Assembly (NCBI GenBank): GCA_037576215.1
Contig: JBANDB010000006.1
Coordinates: 558,001 to 622,000, forward strand
Reading direction: 5' to 3'
Source of the DNA: Armillaria gallica
Taxonomy: Eukaryota; Basidiomycota; Agaricomycetes; Agaricales; Physalacriaceae
Length of the DNA: 64,000 nt
Shown: positions 13,630-26,323 of the stretch, in pieces
Numbering within the stretch: the first letter of the stretch is position 1
How the letters are laid out: every line of letters starts with the position of its first letter
The notes under the pieces: model-generated
Told to the model about the DNA's origin: nothing
The model's input: the letters and a program-made list of their open reading frames with translations, nothing else
The model's database searches: none
Translations under genes and position numbers: made by a program

Positions 13630-14270
13630 CCAACGACCTGCGCTCGATGGTGGATAGCTTTGATTGCTACTCTCGTACTCGTGGTCGTCGCGATACGAGA
13701 CTTCGGATGGACATCCTCGAGAACCGGCAAGGACTGTTCTGGGACGAAGTTCTTGAGGGTGCAGTGGAGTTGTTACAGAAGACGAAAGGTCTCCTGGCGC
13801 GTTCGGTAAACTGGGAGAGGATGCAGGTCGTAGGTTCTTCCGTTGTCCAAATCTAGCGAACCTGGCGACTAGGTGAAGCGGTATAATCAATCGCACTGGA
13901 GGGATACGATATACTTAAAGGTCCGAGTGCTCGAGCTGGAAATATGAGTCGAAGCGAAGGGAGCAACGAAAAGTACAGATCCTAGGTATTGGTTCCAGAG
14001 AGATAGTCGTGTGGCTGTGCTTTACCTATCTATTTCCACTATATCGCGGACCGGTGTTGACTTTAAATTTGCGACCGCTGCAAGAGGCGGCCTATCTTCC
14101 TTTCGTGGACCCATCTCCAGGCGATATTCCTTCCCGCTACGGGTTGATGGGGCTCGCAATGGACTGCTACGCTACGGCACTATCGATACTTGTTGGCGAG
14201 CCTGGTTCCTAGCGGTACCGACGCGGCAAATCCTCACGGTGTACGCATAAGCACGACGACTTCAACTTGG
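13630..14270 (-). pseudogene. MFS transporter 5' fragment (copy b, second piece)
   Basis: The minus strand carries another copy of the MFS N-terminal segment (counterpart of the EQSLPVLEDV region at about 13690-13760). Upstream, at 14.0-14.27 kb, is a segment matching 23.88-24.13 kb and, on the plus strand, 32.95-33.24 kb. Many frame breaks are present. It lies head to head with RuvBL2-b, whose ATG is at 14581, so about 300 bp would have served as a shared promoter. The similarity breaks abruptly near 13635, where the CT-rich repeat begins. Confidence 0.5.
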
Positions 14271-14580
14271 CATGGATTAGACGGAGAGCAACCGGCGGTA
14301 TGAAGCATGGATCAATAGATGGGCGGAATGGTGGGCAAAGAGAAGGTTGGGTGAGAGCAGTGAATATGTGCGTTCATCTATATCTCTATCTTTGTATCCT
14401 AAATTCACACCAGCACTGTCTAAGGTACCTCAAAAGTTGTCCCTCCGCCCTGTCATGGATGAGAAGATACGATACGGCCTGTAATCATTTCTGTACTTGT
14501 ACGCTCGACTTCCTCCACCTTGAAGCTTGAAGGCTCGCGAGGCCCTTTTATGACACGACTGCAACTTGTACTTTTCCATC

Positions 14581-16190
<1,610 letters not shown>

Positions 16191-16386
16191 AATTCACCAA
16201 GTCGCTCGCCTGGGACAATAACGAAGAAGGCGACTAGACAGTAATGGTGGGGATGATGTGGTTGATTCTCGGTGAACCTTCAACGCAACAGATATTGGGT
16301 ATCAAGTGCGTAACGGTGATGAGGAACCTGGCTGTCGAGCTAGCGTTCACGTTGCGAACATGCAAGTATTTGTCAAAATATCTATA

Positions 16387-17192
16387 CAGTCATGTACCGG
16401 CCAATGAGACAGGATCAGCCAATGAGACAGTGGGCCCGGAATCGTTCAGCATGCACCTGGCTGCCTCGGAGTTGATGTATATATCTTCATTAGTATATGT
16501 ATGCTTACCACAGCAGCTCCGAAACCATTCTCACAAATTTTGGACGAAGGAAAGGATAATAATCCGCCGATTAGACTGAAAAAAGCCCTATTCTGGGTTT
16601 TGTATGAGCAAAATATTTTCCTGAGTTGAGATTCTTCTATCAGAGCTTCAACAGTGTCATAGTCACCCTATTAAATGTTCCCGGGGGATTCATGATACCA
16701 GGAATAGGGAAATAAAATGAGGTTGCAGAATTATCGGGCGTATCAGGTCACATCAGGTAACGTCATAGGCTACCATTTTGGGGAGGGCATTTTTTTTGTC
16801 GTGCCAATCAACGACTCCTGCCAGCCTGCTTTGCCTCTCATCCTCAAGATCAGATGTACTTGGAAAAATGGCACTCTAGCAATGCTTATGGTGCAAGAAT
16901 GAGCCCGAGAGCACTGGAGAGATGTGTGTCATGAATTTGATCCCATTCCTGATTTGGCATATCAGCCGTGATGTGTCACGTCTCATTGGCCCGTACCGCA
17001 CTGATCTTGCAGTTTTTCACTGATAAGGCTCGATATGATGCTCTCCCTTCCCGATATGCATGTATTTATGATCAATAATTTACTTTGCAACCCAAAGATG
17101 ATTTTGGTCGGGTCCGATCCCGGTTTTATCAATATCTTTAGTCATTCCGAAGCTATATGAATTTCACCGTCTCATTGGCCGGTACATGACTG
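16387..17192. mobile_element. 806-bp TIR element, TA target (Tc1/mariner-like, non-autonomous)
   Basis: The element begins CAGTCATGTACCGGCC and continues AATGAGAC; its right end is the exact reverse complement, giving perfect 24-bp terminal inverted repeats. TA flanks both ends. In the paralogous interval near 1770-1795, between RuvBL2-a and HET-a, the element is absent and the flanking sequence is continuous (aaaatatatataattactcggg), an empty site. CAGT ends and a TA duplication suggest Tc1/mariner ancestry. No transposase frame is present; the longest frame is about 60 codons. A third, diverged copy of the terminal repeat (20 of 24 matching) lies inside at 16980-17003, in the orientation of a right end, so the element may be composite. 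Confidence 0.88.
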
Positions 17193-17236
17193 TAGCCACT
17201 CGGGTTAAGAAGAGTTACTACGCACTATGTAGCCAC

Positions 17237-18975
17237 TCAAATAAGAATATATCGACGCTTTTCATTAATACCCAGATTCTTTAACCGCCGGTGCTCTTCA
17301 CGAGAAATTATCAGCATCGACACTTTCTCAAACTTTCCCCTTGCAGGCTTCGCCCAACCATCCAACCACGGTCCCGTGAGCTCTGAAATCTGCAGGTGTA
17401 AATCATCACGTAAGTGTCTTCAGGTATCGGGGACGTGTGGGTGGCGGTGATCTCAAATCTGTGTTCTATCCCACCCTTGTCTTCAACAATCAATACTCCT
17501 CCACGTCGATCACCCTCTTCCACAACAGCCAACCCTAACACCAACCCTTCAATGCCCGGCGCATTACACCAGTCTTCATCCCTAGTCTCATCCCGGTCAA
17601 CTCTGAGGAAGTAACCAAGCTCAAGGAAGGCAGGCAGAGGCTTCATCATAACCTGCTCCCACGATGGTCGCCATTTTTTGCCTGCATTTCCCGGTTCAGC
17701 ACACAAGAAAAACAGCCCCCCCGAAATTCCCTGGACATCGCATTTGTGAGTGCTGTCCATGCGTGCTCGAGAGACTCGCTCTCGTGGTATGCTGGTATCC
17801 GTTTGGACCCCAGAATAAATGCCAGTCCTGCAATCTTGTCCACTGGGTTTGTTGACACTCGTTTCTGCATCTCCACCAGTGCCTCACGCATATTCCACCA
17901 CTTATTACGCATAGACTGCAACTGCTTGTGAAACCTGGTTAGTAGCTCAGTCTCATACTTCCCATCCTTGTACTCCGCATACAGTGGTCCATCCGGCAGT
18001 GTGTCCCCGGCAACCTCCTGTAGAGTCCAAGCACGTCTAAACCAGGACCGATCACTCTCCAAGTCACCCTCCTTCAATGTCAAAGGCCGACCTAGCCCAC
18101 TCAAGTAACACACCACAAGTTTGTCTCTATACACGTTTCCGATGGTGGGCACATCCAGCTTCCACTCCTCTGTGCGCATGTCCTCCCTCAGTCCACCCAC
18201 CTGCCTCAAACAGAGAACATCCAACCATGCATACTCATCTAGAAGATTGAGCATCTCGATGCGGATCAGGTTGAGGTTGGCATCCTTTGGGATGGGAACA
18301 GGCCATTCGTATCCATTGATGGGTGTCCACACAACAGCACGATCCTTCCCGTCCATCCACGCGTGCGATATCGGCCGAGGCCGATGGGTATCATCATTAC
18401 ACGGCACGGTACCACTTGGGCACGCGCAATGAAGATCCATGAACCAACGTGGTACCACCCGATTGCTATACAGATCCCAGACACGTCGAGGTGGCAACCT
18501 TGGATTGACGATCTGTTTACCATCAAGTGCTTTTCATCGCATCTCCCGGTCCTTCTCTTCCCATCTGCAAAGTTCATCTCGTACAGTGCTCCAGTCATCG
18601 GTGTACCATATTCTGCGAAGGAGGCCATATATCAGCCCAAAGTCGCACCTGCTTGTGATACAGGCTTCAAGAAAGGAGGAGAGGGATGGATTGTCCAGGC
18701 TGTATGACGTTCCGAGAGTGGTGTTGAGTTGATCTAGGAAGCCCTGAATGCTGAACATAGCGCAGGGAGTGTCAGCAAGGCGGGATGATATCACGGGCTT
18801 TCTACCGGTGTACGCTCGTTGCAATGGAACGATGACCGACGATTCGTCTTGACCCGTCTCAGTGAAGGCAGAGATGGTGACGTTGGGATACTGAAAATAT
18901 GTTACCAATTCTTTCCTGCTTGCTTGCTAACTGAGTCACCTCTATGTCCTGTTCATCATCATCCGAGTCGTTCAT
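17237..18975 (-). pseudogene. HET-domain pseudogene (copy b)
   Basis: Paralogue of the intact HET gene at 29039-30762. Exon 1 (MNDSDDDEQDIE, ATG at 18975) ends at a gtgactc donor; the main exon starts after ttttcag with YPNVTISAFTETGQDESS. The HET core is complete: RPISHAWMDGKDRAVVWTPI, GYEWPVPIPKDANLNLIRIE, AWLDVLCLRQVGG. Three lesions: a CGA to TGA nonsense codon at 18534-18536 (EMR-stop-KALDG, where HET-d has RRKALDG); a G run of seven instead of six at 17716-17722 that shifts the frame; and a G run one shorter than in HET-d at 17337-17340 near the C terminus. The two homopolymer lesions could be sequencing errors, but the nonsense change would remain. An in-frame insertion relative to HET-d lies at about 18390-18440. 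Confidence 0.85.
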
Positions 18976-19599
18976 TTCATTCAATCATCCAACTCGTCCA
19001 TTACCCTGCCGCAAAGCGATTGATATACGACCTAAGATGATATTCTTGACATCGTAATGAACACTCGGAATAAATGGAATGAATGATACATACTATCTCC
19101 TAGCTCAGAAGGTGAAGGGAGTGTGAAGGGAAAAGCTGTTTGCCTTGAGCACGGCAATTCACAGCTCGAATCCTATTAATAGCCTTGAGCGCCTACCGCA
19201 ATTCACTAGACTCGAATCCAGCTATTGATGACAGTTGCCACGGCGCCTACTGTTGGGCGCTTATCTACTGTTCTCTTAAATTAACACCATCCTAGTCTTC
19301 ATCTCGAGCGGAGCAAAAGTCAGCCCACGTCATCCCGCCATAGCCAACGAAAAAATTAGCTGATTGAAGACGGTGTTCCATTGAAATAATGAGTCCATCT
19401 CCACAGAAGGTACTCAAGATATGAGGCTAATAATCCTCGATTCCAGGTTTGAGCGCTTTTCTATCCTCCGAAAAAATTAGAGATTGAATTATTTAAATAA
19501 ACTCGACTAAGTATACATCATCCCAAAACCGGGGGGCAGCAATGAACAAATCGGCACCGACCTATTGTGACCTAGAGACAAGAAAAACAATGCACTAGA

Positions 19600-20785
19600 A
19601 AGCAACTTACCACCACCCATAAGAGTCTTACAAACAATCTACGACCATCTGAGGGTTCCACTCAAGCGTTGGTTTCACTCGATTGAGGACGTTTGACGTC
19701 CTGTCTGGGATGGGAACGACATCACTGACTACCAGAAATATACAGCTGAACAAGGTGGTAGGCTACCCTCAGCTCTTGCGCCCGGCAGTAGGCCTTGAGC
19801 ACCGAAGCTCTGTACAGAGCATGTCTTGTCTCCTCGTAGTCGTCCGACTCGTAGCCCAGGTATGGCTGCACGAAAATGTCCTGATCATCGTAGCCTTCCA
19901 GTAGGAGCATCGACCATGGCGTTATAACCTCGTCACAAAAGTATTGGTAGTTCCATTCGAAGTGTCCTGCGTGAACTGAGCAAAGGAAGGCGCATACATC
20001 CACGTTGGTTTAGGCCACATGCAGTGGGTACTGGCGCTCTGATTCGAGCCTCTGTGGAGGAAAGAGTCAGTACCAATCTGGCAGATGTGTTGCGATGTTC
20101 TCGATGATGGAAGGGTATCCTCCAAGTATCCCATCCAACACGAGCACTTCCATTGGATAACTCTGCAGCGCATGCGTGAGCATGTACACCTTCTCATCTA
20201 AGATGGGCTCACGAAAATCCAGTTTAAGATGGGTCAAACAACGAGCGTCTGACGAAGGCGTGATAAACAGCATGTCTATCACGATGTCGAGGAACGCGCA
20301 AGGAAGACGGAAGAGCGCCACTCGTTCCTTTGCCCACATATTCGAAAAGGATCTTGTGCAAACCCGACTGGATAAAATATGAATACATTCTCGATAGAAT
20401 TCATCCAGAATTCAAGGAACTGCAGGACTGCGAGCCCGTGCGGAGTAATTGACAACACGAGGTTTTCGATTCTGCTCAAGATCTGTTGGGGTGGGGAGAA
20501 AAAAGGTATCATGGATCGTTCTGAGGAGAGTTTCAGGGTTTGAAGGTGGGGAAGAGAGAGAAGCTATCGCCAGACCAAAGGGTGATCGAGTGCGAAACGA
20601 GATAAGGAGAGGGAAGTGAGATTCTGCATGGTTTCGAGGACTGTGCAAAAAGCGTACTCAATGGACTCGAAGTGGACTTCGGTGCCATAATACTGGCGAC
20701 GCTCCCAAAATTCGTCGCTGAAGACGCTGCAAACCCGGAGCTGAGCGGTTTTGATTATCTGGATGATATCATGGCGGCCGAGTAA
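19600..20785 (-). pseudogene. Block F-box gene, degenerate copy b
   Basis: Minus-strand copy of the F-box gene at 36491-38004, lacking the F-box itself. Recognisable parts: HWSLLGRHDIIQIIKTAQLR, YYGTEVHFESIEYAFCTVLE, TMQNLTSLSLSRFALDHPLV (all about 20570-20800), then scattered frames matching the LRR-like middle and the C-terminal part near 19740-20000. At least five frame changes occur. Upstream of about 20785 the sequence switches to an unrelated transcription-factor-like coiled coil, so the 5' end was lost by rearrangement. It keeps the same order relative to HET-b as F-box-e has to HET-e. Confidence 0.8.
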
Positions 20786-21220
20786 ACTCCAGTGCATGGT
20801 CACGGTTCTCCACGTCGGGTTCTTCGATGCCTCGGGTATCCTTCCGGGGGAAGGATTTGCAAGAGTCCATTGATATTTTTCCATCACATCGAAGAACCTC
20901 GGCGCGTACTTTGCGAAGGAGATTCTCCATCTTTTCCACCTTTTCCTCCAAGTTCTTGACGTAGCTGAACGGAACATGAAAAAATAGGTTGTAGAGAATG
21001 TGAAGCAAGACGAACCACTTCGACGATGCGCTCTAGGTTGCAATATTAGTGGGAGGTGGTGTCGCAGAGTCATCGCACGGACCTTGATGGACTCGATATA
21101 CCACACTCCAACCTGTCCACGATGCACGATGTTTCGTAGCCCTGTTTCCTCTCATCGGGAGACAATTTTTGCAGTTTCTGAACGTAGAGGGCTTCGTCCT
21201 TCTGCGGCGCATGGTCTATT
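20786..21220 (-). pseudogene. Zn2Cys6 transcription-factor-like fragment joined to F-box-b
   Basis: The minus strand at about 20860-20960 reads PFSYVKNLEEKVEKMENLLR, the linker and coiled coil that typically follow the Zn2Cys6 DNA-binding domain of fungal regulators. Just upstream (about 21150-21220) a basic stretch MRRRRTKPSTFRNCKNC is what would be left of the Cys-rich binuclear cluster, with most cysteines lost. No middle homology region follows: the sequence passes directly into the F-box-b remnant. I infer a chimeric junction rather than a real fusion gene. Confidence 0.45.
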
Positions 21221-21779
21221 GAAGTTCAGTCACGTAGCACATTTGAGCGACGTTAGCTAAGGAGCTTACATTTTCAAAGCGTCGATTTTCCTCAAGAAAA
21301 CCCATGGATCATTGATCTGCTCGGCTTATATTGACCCGAGATCGTCCAATACAACCATGACAGGCAAGATGTCCCAAGATGTTTGGAGGGCGCATGCCGA
21401 ATAGGAACCGCATCCGGGAAATCGAGGCTACGTCATTATCGTCGCCATGAAACGTCTGTCCGAAGACAGGTAAACGTGGCAACTTTGCAGACAGTGGCCT
21501 TAGGAAAAATGTCACGGAAGGTGTTGCGCGCGCGCCTCAGGTTCGGGGGTATGACTCTCGCTGGCTTGGCTGATTGGTTGTGAATATTCGGTTTTAGCGT
21601 CGCCTGCGGAACGAGAGTGCGAACTCTCAACCTCGCTAGCGTTGTCGAAATGTTCATCAAATGCCGGATGAAAACATTCACTGATAGAACGGCAGTGCTG
21701 GCTTCCTGTATCGTGCACGGGGGAGAGAGATAGGGGCTACGAATAAGGATCTGGGATATTTGGTGGGGCCGGTACAGAC

Positions 21780-22085
21780 ATGTCCGACGGAGGCTCTTTT
21801 AGAAGAAGCGTCATCGAAACTGAGAGAACCCGACGTCTTCTGGCCTGTCGACCGGCATCCTGACTAGACGATGTTCCGCCCCGTCACAAGACGACCTCCT
21901 TCACAGGACAACCTCCATTCCTGAAAGACGACATCTCTTCGCCCTCCCGTCGGACTCGCCTCTCTCCTCCCGCGCGCATCCATCCCTCCGTGCATCCCAT
22001 CCTGCATGCACCTCCCTCCGCCATTGAGGCATGCATTGGCCCCAGCACCAAGGTCAAATCCCTGCTTTAAATTGAGTGCCCATAG
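21780..22085. repeat. CT-rich dispersed repeat, copy 2
   Basis: Diverged second copy of the segment at 13320-13628, sharing cacaagacgacctcc, catgcacctccctccgccat, ggccccagcaccaagg and the end ctgctttaaattgagtgcc. As in copy 1, it lies on the 3' side of a block MFS remnant. Confidence 0.65.
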
Positions 22086-22383
22086 CCGTCGCACTAAGAC
22101 ACAACTCACAATGCAACGTAAAACGAAGAGCAAAGAAACGGTGATAAAGGCGATCTATACTCCTTAGTTGATGTGTCGTTGAGTGAGATTGAGGTGCAGA
22201 CCAACGTCGTAAGACTCTTGAATGTCATGAAGAGACCATCGTGCCATCGTTCTACCCATCTGGAACGTTCACGTTCAGCCTTCGAATGCAAACCAGTACC
22301 CATTGGTAATACATACCCAAGACAAAGTACCAACAGACGGCGGCTAATGGAAGATTTGCCTGCCTTTTCTTTGACCCTTCAGA

Positions 22384-23510
22384 CCCAGTCAAAAGTCTGT
22401 GGGCATGGGTCGACGGTCGTATATATCCATCGATATATCGATGGCTACCTGTCACTCTCTAATAATGGCCCATTCTATTTTTACTTCATAGGTAGCAGTC
22501 GATGTCTGTGGATAGCCATATATTGATATCGATGAGTACCTATAGACACCCATACGCCCTAGTGCTAATGATACCAACGGATATATACTTAACCCGGTAT
22601 ACATCCCCACCTGTTCAGCACGCCTCGCCCGTCGCTGCAGTTCTAATCCCGTGCCGCCCATCGATTCTAGTATCAAATGGTACTCAGCGCAAAGTCAAAG
22701 CGAGGGAATAAAGATAGACGTACCGTCTTCAGTGTCCTGGTATCCGGCGATGGTCATGGTACATGCCAAATGCGTTGAAATCTTCAGAATTCTCCAGGCA
22801 CACTGAGGACATCTTTGAGCTAAGCGGGAAATTTTAATGAAGGGATAAGGACATACCATGACGTTGGGGTGTGTATGGTACCAGCACAAAAGGGTTTGGA
22901 CTTCGTAGGCTGCAATAAGAGTAAGATGACATCAAAGTGAAGGCCACTGGCCACCTGGCAAACTCACCTTTGCCGAAGACAAAGACAGTATCCACTACGC
23001 TCGCTGATCGCTACCGTTTGCGAGTAGCAAACCCTGGTTATATGCGGTCTCTTTGGTGTCCTTCCAAGGCCTAGGCGCAACGGCGAGATCAACGATGTCG
23101 CGACGAACACAGAGTGCTGGGAGCAGGACCAGAATCACTGAGACACACGACAATAGGCAGAAGGAATGGCAGGGAAACAGGCGGTAGGCACGACTAGCAA
23201 GGTATCGAACCGCGGCAGTCATGGTGGTAAGAGGGAAAGAGCGTTCGGACTTAGCCGGCGCCTTACTATTCGGATTAGCTACTTGGGTGGATCTGCAACG
23301 ACTTAACACCTGCCCTGGTGCCCGGGAAGTTTTCCAACCGCGCTTATAATCAAATTTTGCGAAGTCGAATCAAGTTTATGACCATATGCAAGTCTGAGGA
23401 TTAACTCAGGCAAGTGCATTACTCCATAAATCTCTCTACATACCTACAGGTGTCTACGGATCGACTCACACCTGTAGACGTCAACCTAGGCCCGCAGACT
23501 TTTGACTGGG
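22384..23510. mobile_element. 1127-bp TIR element with 7-bp target duplication
   Basis: Terminal inverted repeats begin CCCAGTCAAAAGTCTG, and 20 of the first 21 bases match between ends. CTTCAGA occurs immediately outside each end (22377-22383 and 23511-23517), and the uninterrupted site is seen in the MFS copies at about 12523-12540 and, inverted, at about 33585-33605. The outer parts carry small palindromes such as CCATCGATATATCGATGG (about 22428-22445). No transposase is encoded. The interior holds a gene-like segment on the minus strand (22695-23225). A 7-bp duplication is close to the 8 bp of hAT elements, but I do not assign a superfamily. Confidence 0.85.
22695..23225 (-). CDS. Captured gene-like segment inside the 1127-bp element
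   Basis: Function not recognised. From an ATG near 23222 the frame reads MTAAVRYLASRAYRLF then a hydrophobic run (FCLLSCVSVILVLLPALCV), a probable signal anchor or secretion signal, followed by a short luminal-type tail that ends at a stop near 22997. After a plausible intron (gtgagtttgcc...attgcag) a second segment reads AYEVQTLLCWYHTHPNVM and then stops or splices again (gtatgtcc). The structure, with a signal-like start, introns, and containment wholly between terminal repeats, suggests a host gene fragment carried by the element. It may equally be unrelated filler that happens to have open frames. Confidence 0.3.
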
Positions 23511-24449
23511 CTTCAGATTCGACGTCCTGCGCTCGATGGTGAAAGCTGGGGTCGCTGCTCCCGTGCCCGTCGCAGTCACGGAAGAAGCCTTCAGATACAC
23601 ATCCTCGATAATCGGAGAGTACTGTTCTGGGGCAAGGTCCTTGAGGGTGATGGTATCCGCAGTGAAGTCGTCACAAAGGATTGAAGGTCTGGCGCATCCG
23701 GTAAAGTATTCAGGATGGGGATGAAGTTCGTGGGTTCCTCCACTGACATGTACTTGCACTGGGGATATGATGCACTCGAAGGGGCGATGAAGCTGGCAAT
23801 ATGGGTCGAAGCGAAGGTAGCTACAAAAAGCCCGGAGCCAGAAGGAATATAGTTACAGAAAGAAATAGTATTCACGTGGCTGTGCTTTCACCTTCTCCTT
23901 CCACTTCGACTTTGCCACAAGAGCCTGCCTATCTTCGTCTTGTGCATCCAATTTAATTTAAATAAGAGGATATTCCTTTTCCCGTTTCCCTTTGATGGAA
24001 CTCGCAATGGGCTGCCATTGTGCGACGTTGTATCGCTAAGACCTGTTGAGGGTCCCCAGGTGAAATCTCGGTATCGGCATGGCGAATCTTCACGGTGTGC
24101 GCACGACGACTTCAAGTTCTGCCTCAGCATAAAATGGATCGAGAGCGACTAACGGTACAAAGCAAGGATTGAATAGACGGGCGGAATGGTTAGGGCTGGA
24201 TACGAGCAGTGAGGATATATGGGCCATGCGAACGTTCGTTCTTTTCTTTATCTCTGTATCACAAATTCACGCGAGTACTTTCTAGAGAGCTTCGAAGGTC
24301 GTTCCCCTAGGTCCTAGGAAACACTCATGTAATCGGCCATACTTCTGCATTTCTTCGCTCGACCCGTTAAGCTTAAGGCTCGCGAAGCCTTGGCTTCTAC
24401 TTCTGTGACGCTACGGCACTTGTACTTTTTTTCCTTGAAGTTTTCCATC

Positions 24450-24780
24450 ATGGTATGCTCCCATTCCTCTCCTTGAAATGAACTGCTCACTTCTGTACAA
24501 GTAACCTAAACCACGACAGGGATGTCCGGACTCTGGGATATCACCAAGACGAAGCGCGTAGTTCGACTCATTGTTTGGGAAATTTCTCGCCAGGACTTGC
24601 GGGTGTCCAATCATACGGGCTGGGACTTGACGACCCGTTGGAGCTAAAGGCCGATTCGCAGGGAATGCATGGACGGGCCAAGGCAGTTTTGGAGGATGCA
24701 GGTCGACTAGCCAGGAACTGTCGGGTTTATAGAAACAAGCATTTTTGTGGAAGACATGTCAGGAGTCGAATTTGATGGTC
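24450..24780 (+). pseudogene. RuvBL2/reptin-like 5' fragment (copy c)
   Basis: Starts with the same one-codon first exon (ATG followed by an intron-like stretch ending near ctgtacaag) as copies b and d. The next recognisable residues are GLGLDDPLELKADSQGMHGR (about 24617-24675), the Rvb2 N-terminal signature preceding Walker A; the Walker A segment itself is not present. Similarity ends by about 24720. It faces away from MFS-c, preserving the divergent RuvBL2/MFS arrangement. Confidence 0.7.
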
Positions 24781-25029
24781 GCAATGATGAATTTTGGTTG
24801 GCCCAGAATTCCGAGTCAATCATCATCATCATATTTATTTATACACGACGGTGTCAACTTCAGCGACGTGTCGTGTTGTACCGTACTGATATGTGGCTAA
24901 TATATCTACGTACTAATACCCCATCACACACACCGACGACGAGCTCAACGTTTCGCAGAAGGTAGACCGAGGGAACATGTGAGAGAGGGTTAGGGTTACT
25001 CCTTCCCGCGCACAAGCAAGTTTTGACAG

Positions 25030-26323
25030 GTCTTGACTCTAAGATGTGTATGTTGTTATGTGGGTAACTTATCAGTGATGCTTTGGCACAGAGTTTTGTA
25101 CGCTGCTCCACTCCCTCCACATGGTGCTATTGGATCTTTGTTCATTCGCTGCGTCTGAAGCGCCGGTCTGACAGCTTGCGTCTAGATTCCATGTCCAATG
25201 GCTGATACTCTTACTTGAAGAAGTGGACGTCAGCCACCTACATAGCTAGATAAGGTGGATAGGTGCCGTAAATATTATCGTACAATTGCATATGGTCTCC
25301 AGCGGAGAAAAGTGCATCATCTTTATCCAAGAACGGAATGCGTTGACTGACCGGGATCGCATCATGCGCTAACAAGACCTCCTGGGTCACCGTCGCCGCG
25401 TCGGGCAGCCTGAACGCATCGGAAAATCACGAAAAAGATGGCCAATGTAATCAATATCCTAAAATGATGTCAGAACCGAGTGCACCTTGACGTATAAATA
25501 TGCACCATTCTATCCAACAGAATGCCTCAAGCGCATTGAGTTGGCCACAATAAACAAACACATCCTGAGTCCTGCGAGACATGTGAGACCTTGAAGAGTA
25601 TATACGGCAACTAACTCACTTGCAATTCAAACCTCCTCCGAGCATTTGGGTTACGGCTGCTGCAGCTGCGGACCAGAAGACCCATGTAAGGAAAAGGCTG
25701 GAGGTATAATTATAAGCATGTATATGGTGATGGCGCATACAATGTGAGGTGAGACCCGATACTAATAAGCACTGATCCTGTGGCGGAATGCAAAGATAAA
25801 ATCATGTAGAAAAATAGACCCATGTAGAATGTGCAGAATACGATGGTCCACGTTGAGGCGAATAGGACGTATCGGATACGGTCTCTCTGGGATACTCCGT
25901 TCTGATGACCATGCTTGTTGAATTGAGAAGTTAACCATGCGGATATTGAGAGCCGTGGATGTAAGAGCGATGTCTGCAGCGTCAAACAGATCTGCTCACT
26001 GTGATGATTCCGAACAGAATGAGGAGAGCGAATATAACTGCAAAAACGACGTTAGTGGGCGCGCAGAAGCGAGAAGATGTCAACGCACTCGGATGACCCC
26101 GTCGTACGAGTGCCATTTCAAAGACGTTACTGTAAATATTTTGAAAGAAGAGGAGTAGATCCGGGGCGGGTATAATGAAAAACGTCAGAAGTCAAGTGGT
26201 GAGATCGCAATTTCAACATGACATCACTCGGATATCCGGGCCAGACACGTGACTACAGATCATCATCTCCGCCTTGAGTTTCAGAAAATCGTCAATTTCT
26301 TTCGTTCCTCCATCTCGGAAACC
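25030..26323. repeat. Inverted segmental duplicate of 44.73-46.13 kb
   Basis: The minus strand of this interval parallels the plus strand of about 44729-46133, including exons, introns and flanking non-coding sequence. Shared landmarks: tggtttccgagatgga (right end here, left end there), gatctgtagtcacgtg, the whole MARVEL-domain gene, caattgcatatgg-like downstream sequence, and tatgttgttatgtgggtaac. The copies lie about 20 kb apart in opposite orientation. Confidence 0.8.
25362..26116 (-). pseudogene. MARVEL-domain membrane protein gene, second copy, probably broken
   Basis: Inverted paralogue of the intact gene at 44954-45705. The ATG at 26116 is kept but three codons after MAL are deleted. 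Exons read ISAWLTSQFNKHGHQNGVSQ, RDRIRYVLFASTWTIVF, FFLTWVFWSAAAAAVTQMLG, QDVFVYCGQLNALEAFCWIEW and end VQAARRGDGDPGGLVSA. The acceptor of intron 2 is altered (ttctacag in the intact copy, tccacgg here), and an extra hydrophobic insertion (about 25810-25825) disturbs the second helix. Without the acceptor a normal product seems unlikely, though an alternative splice is possible. The other splice sites are conserved, so the copy is young. Confidence 0.7.

Larger units (their letters stand above)
22165..24140 (-). pseudogene. MFS transporter 5' fragment split by a TIR element (copy c)
   Basis: Pieces of the block MFS gene on both sides of a 1127-bp transposable element. On the 5' side (23511-24140) one reads YRDFTWGPSTGLS, then ADTITLKDLAPEQYSPIIED and a Thr/Ala-rich linker. 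On the 3' side (22200-22383) come KKRQANLPLAAVCWYFVLG, the first membrane helix, and a broken WNDG-type region. No later helices are found in the window: similarity ends near the CT-rich repeat at 22085. Its 5' end faces RuvBL2-c, the same divergent layout as at 14.3-14.6 kb and 32.7-33 kb. Confidence 0.55.
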
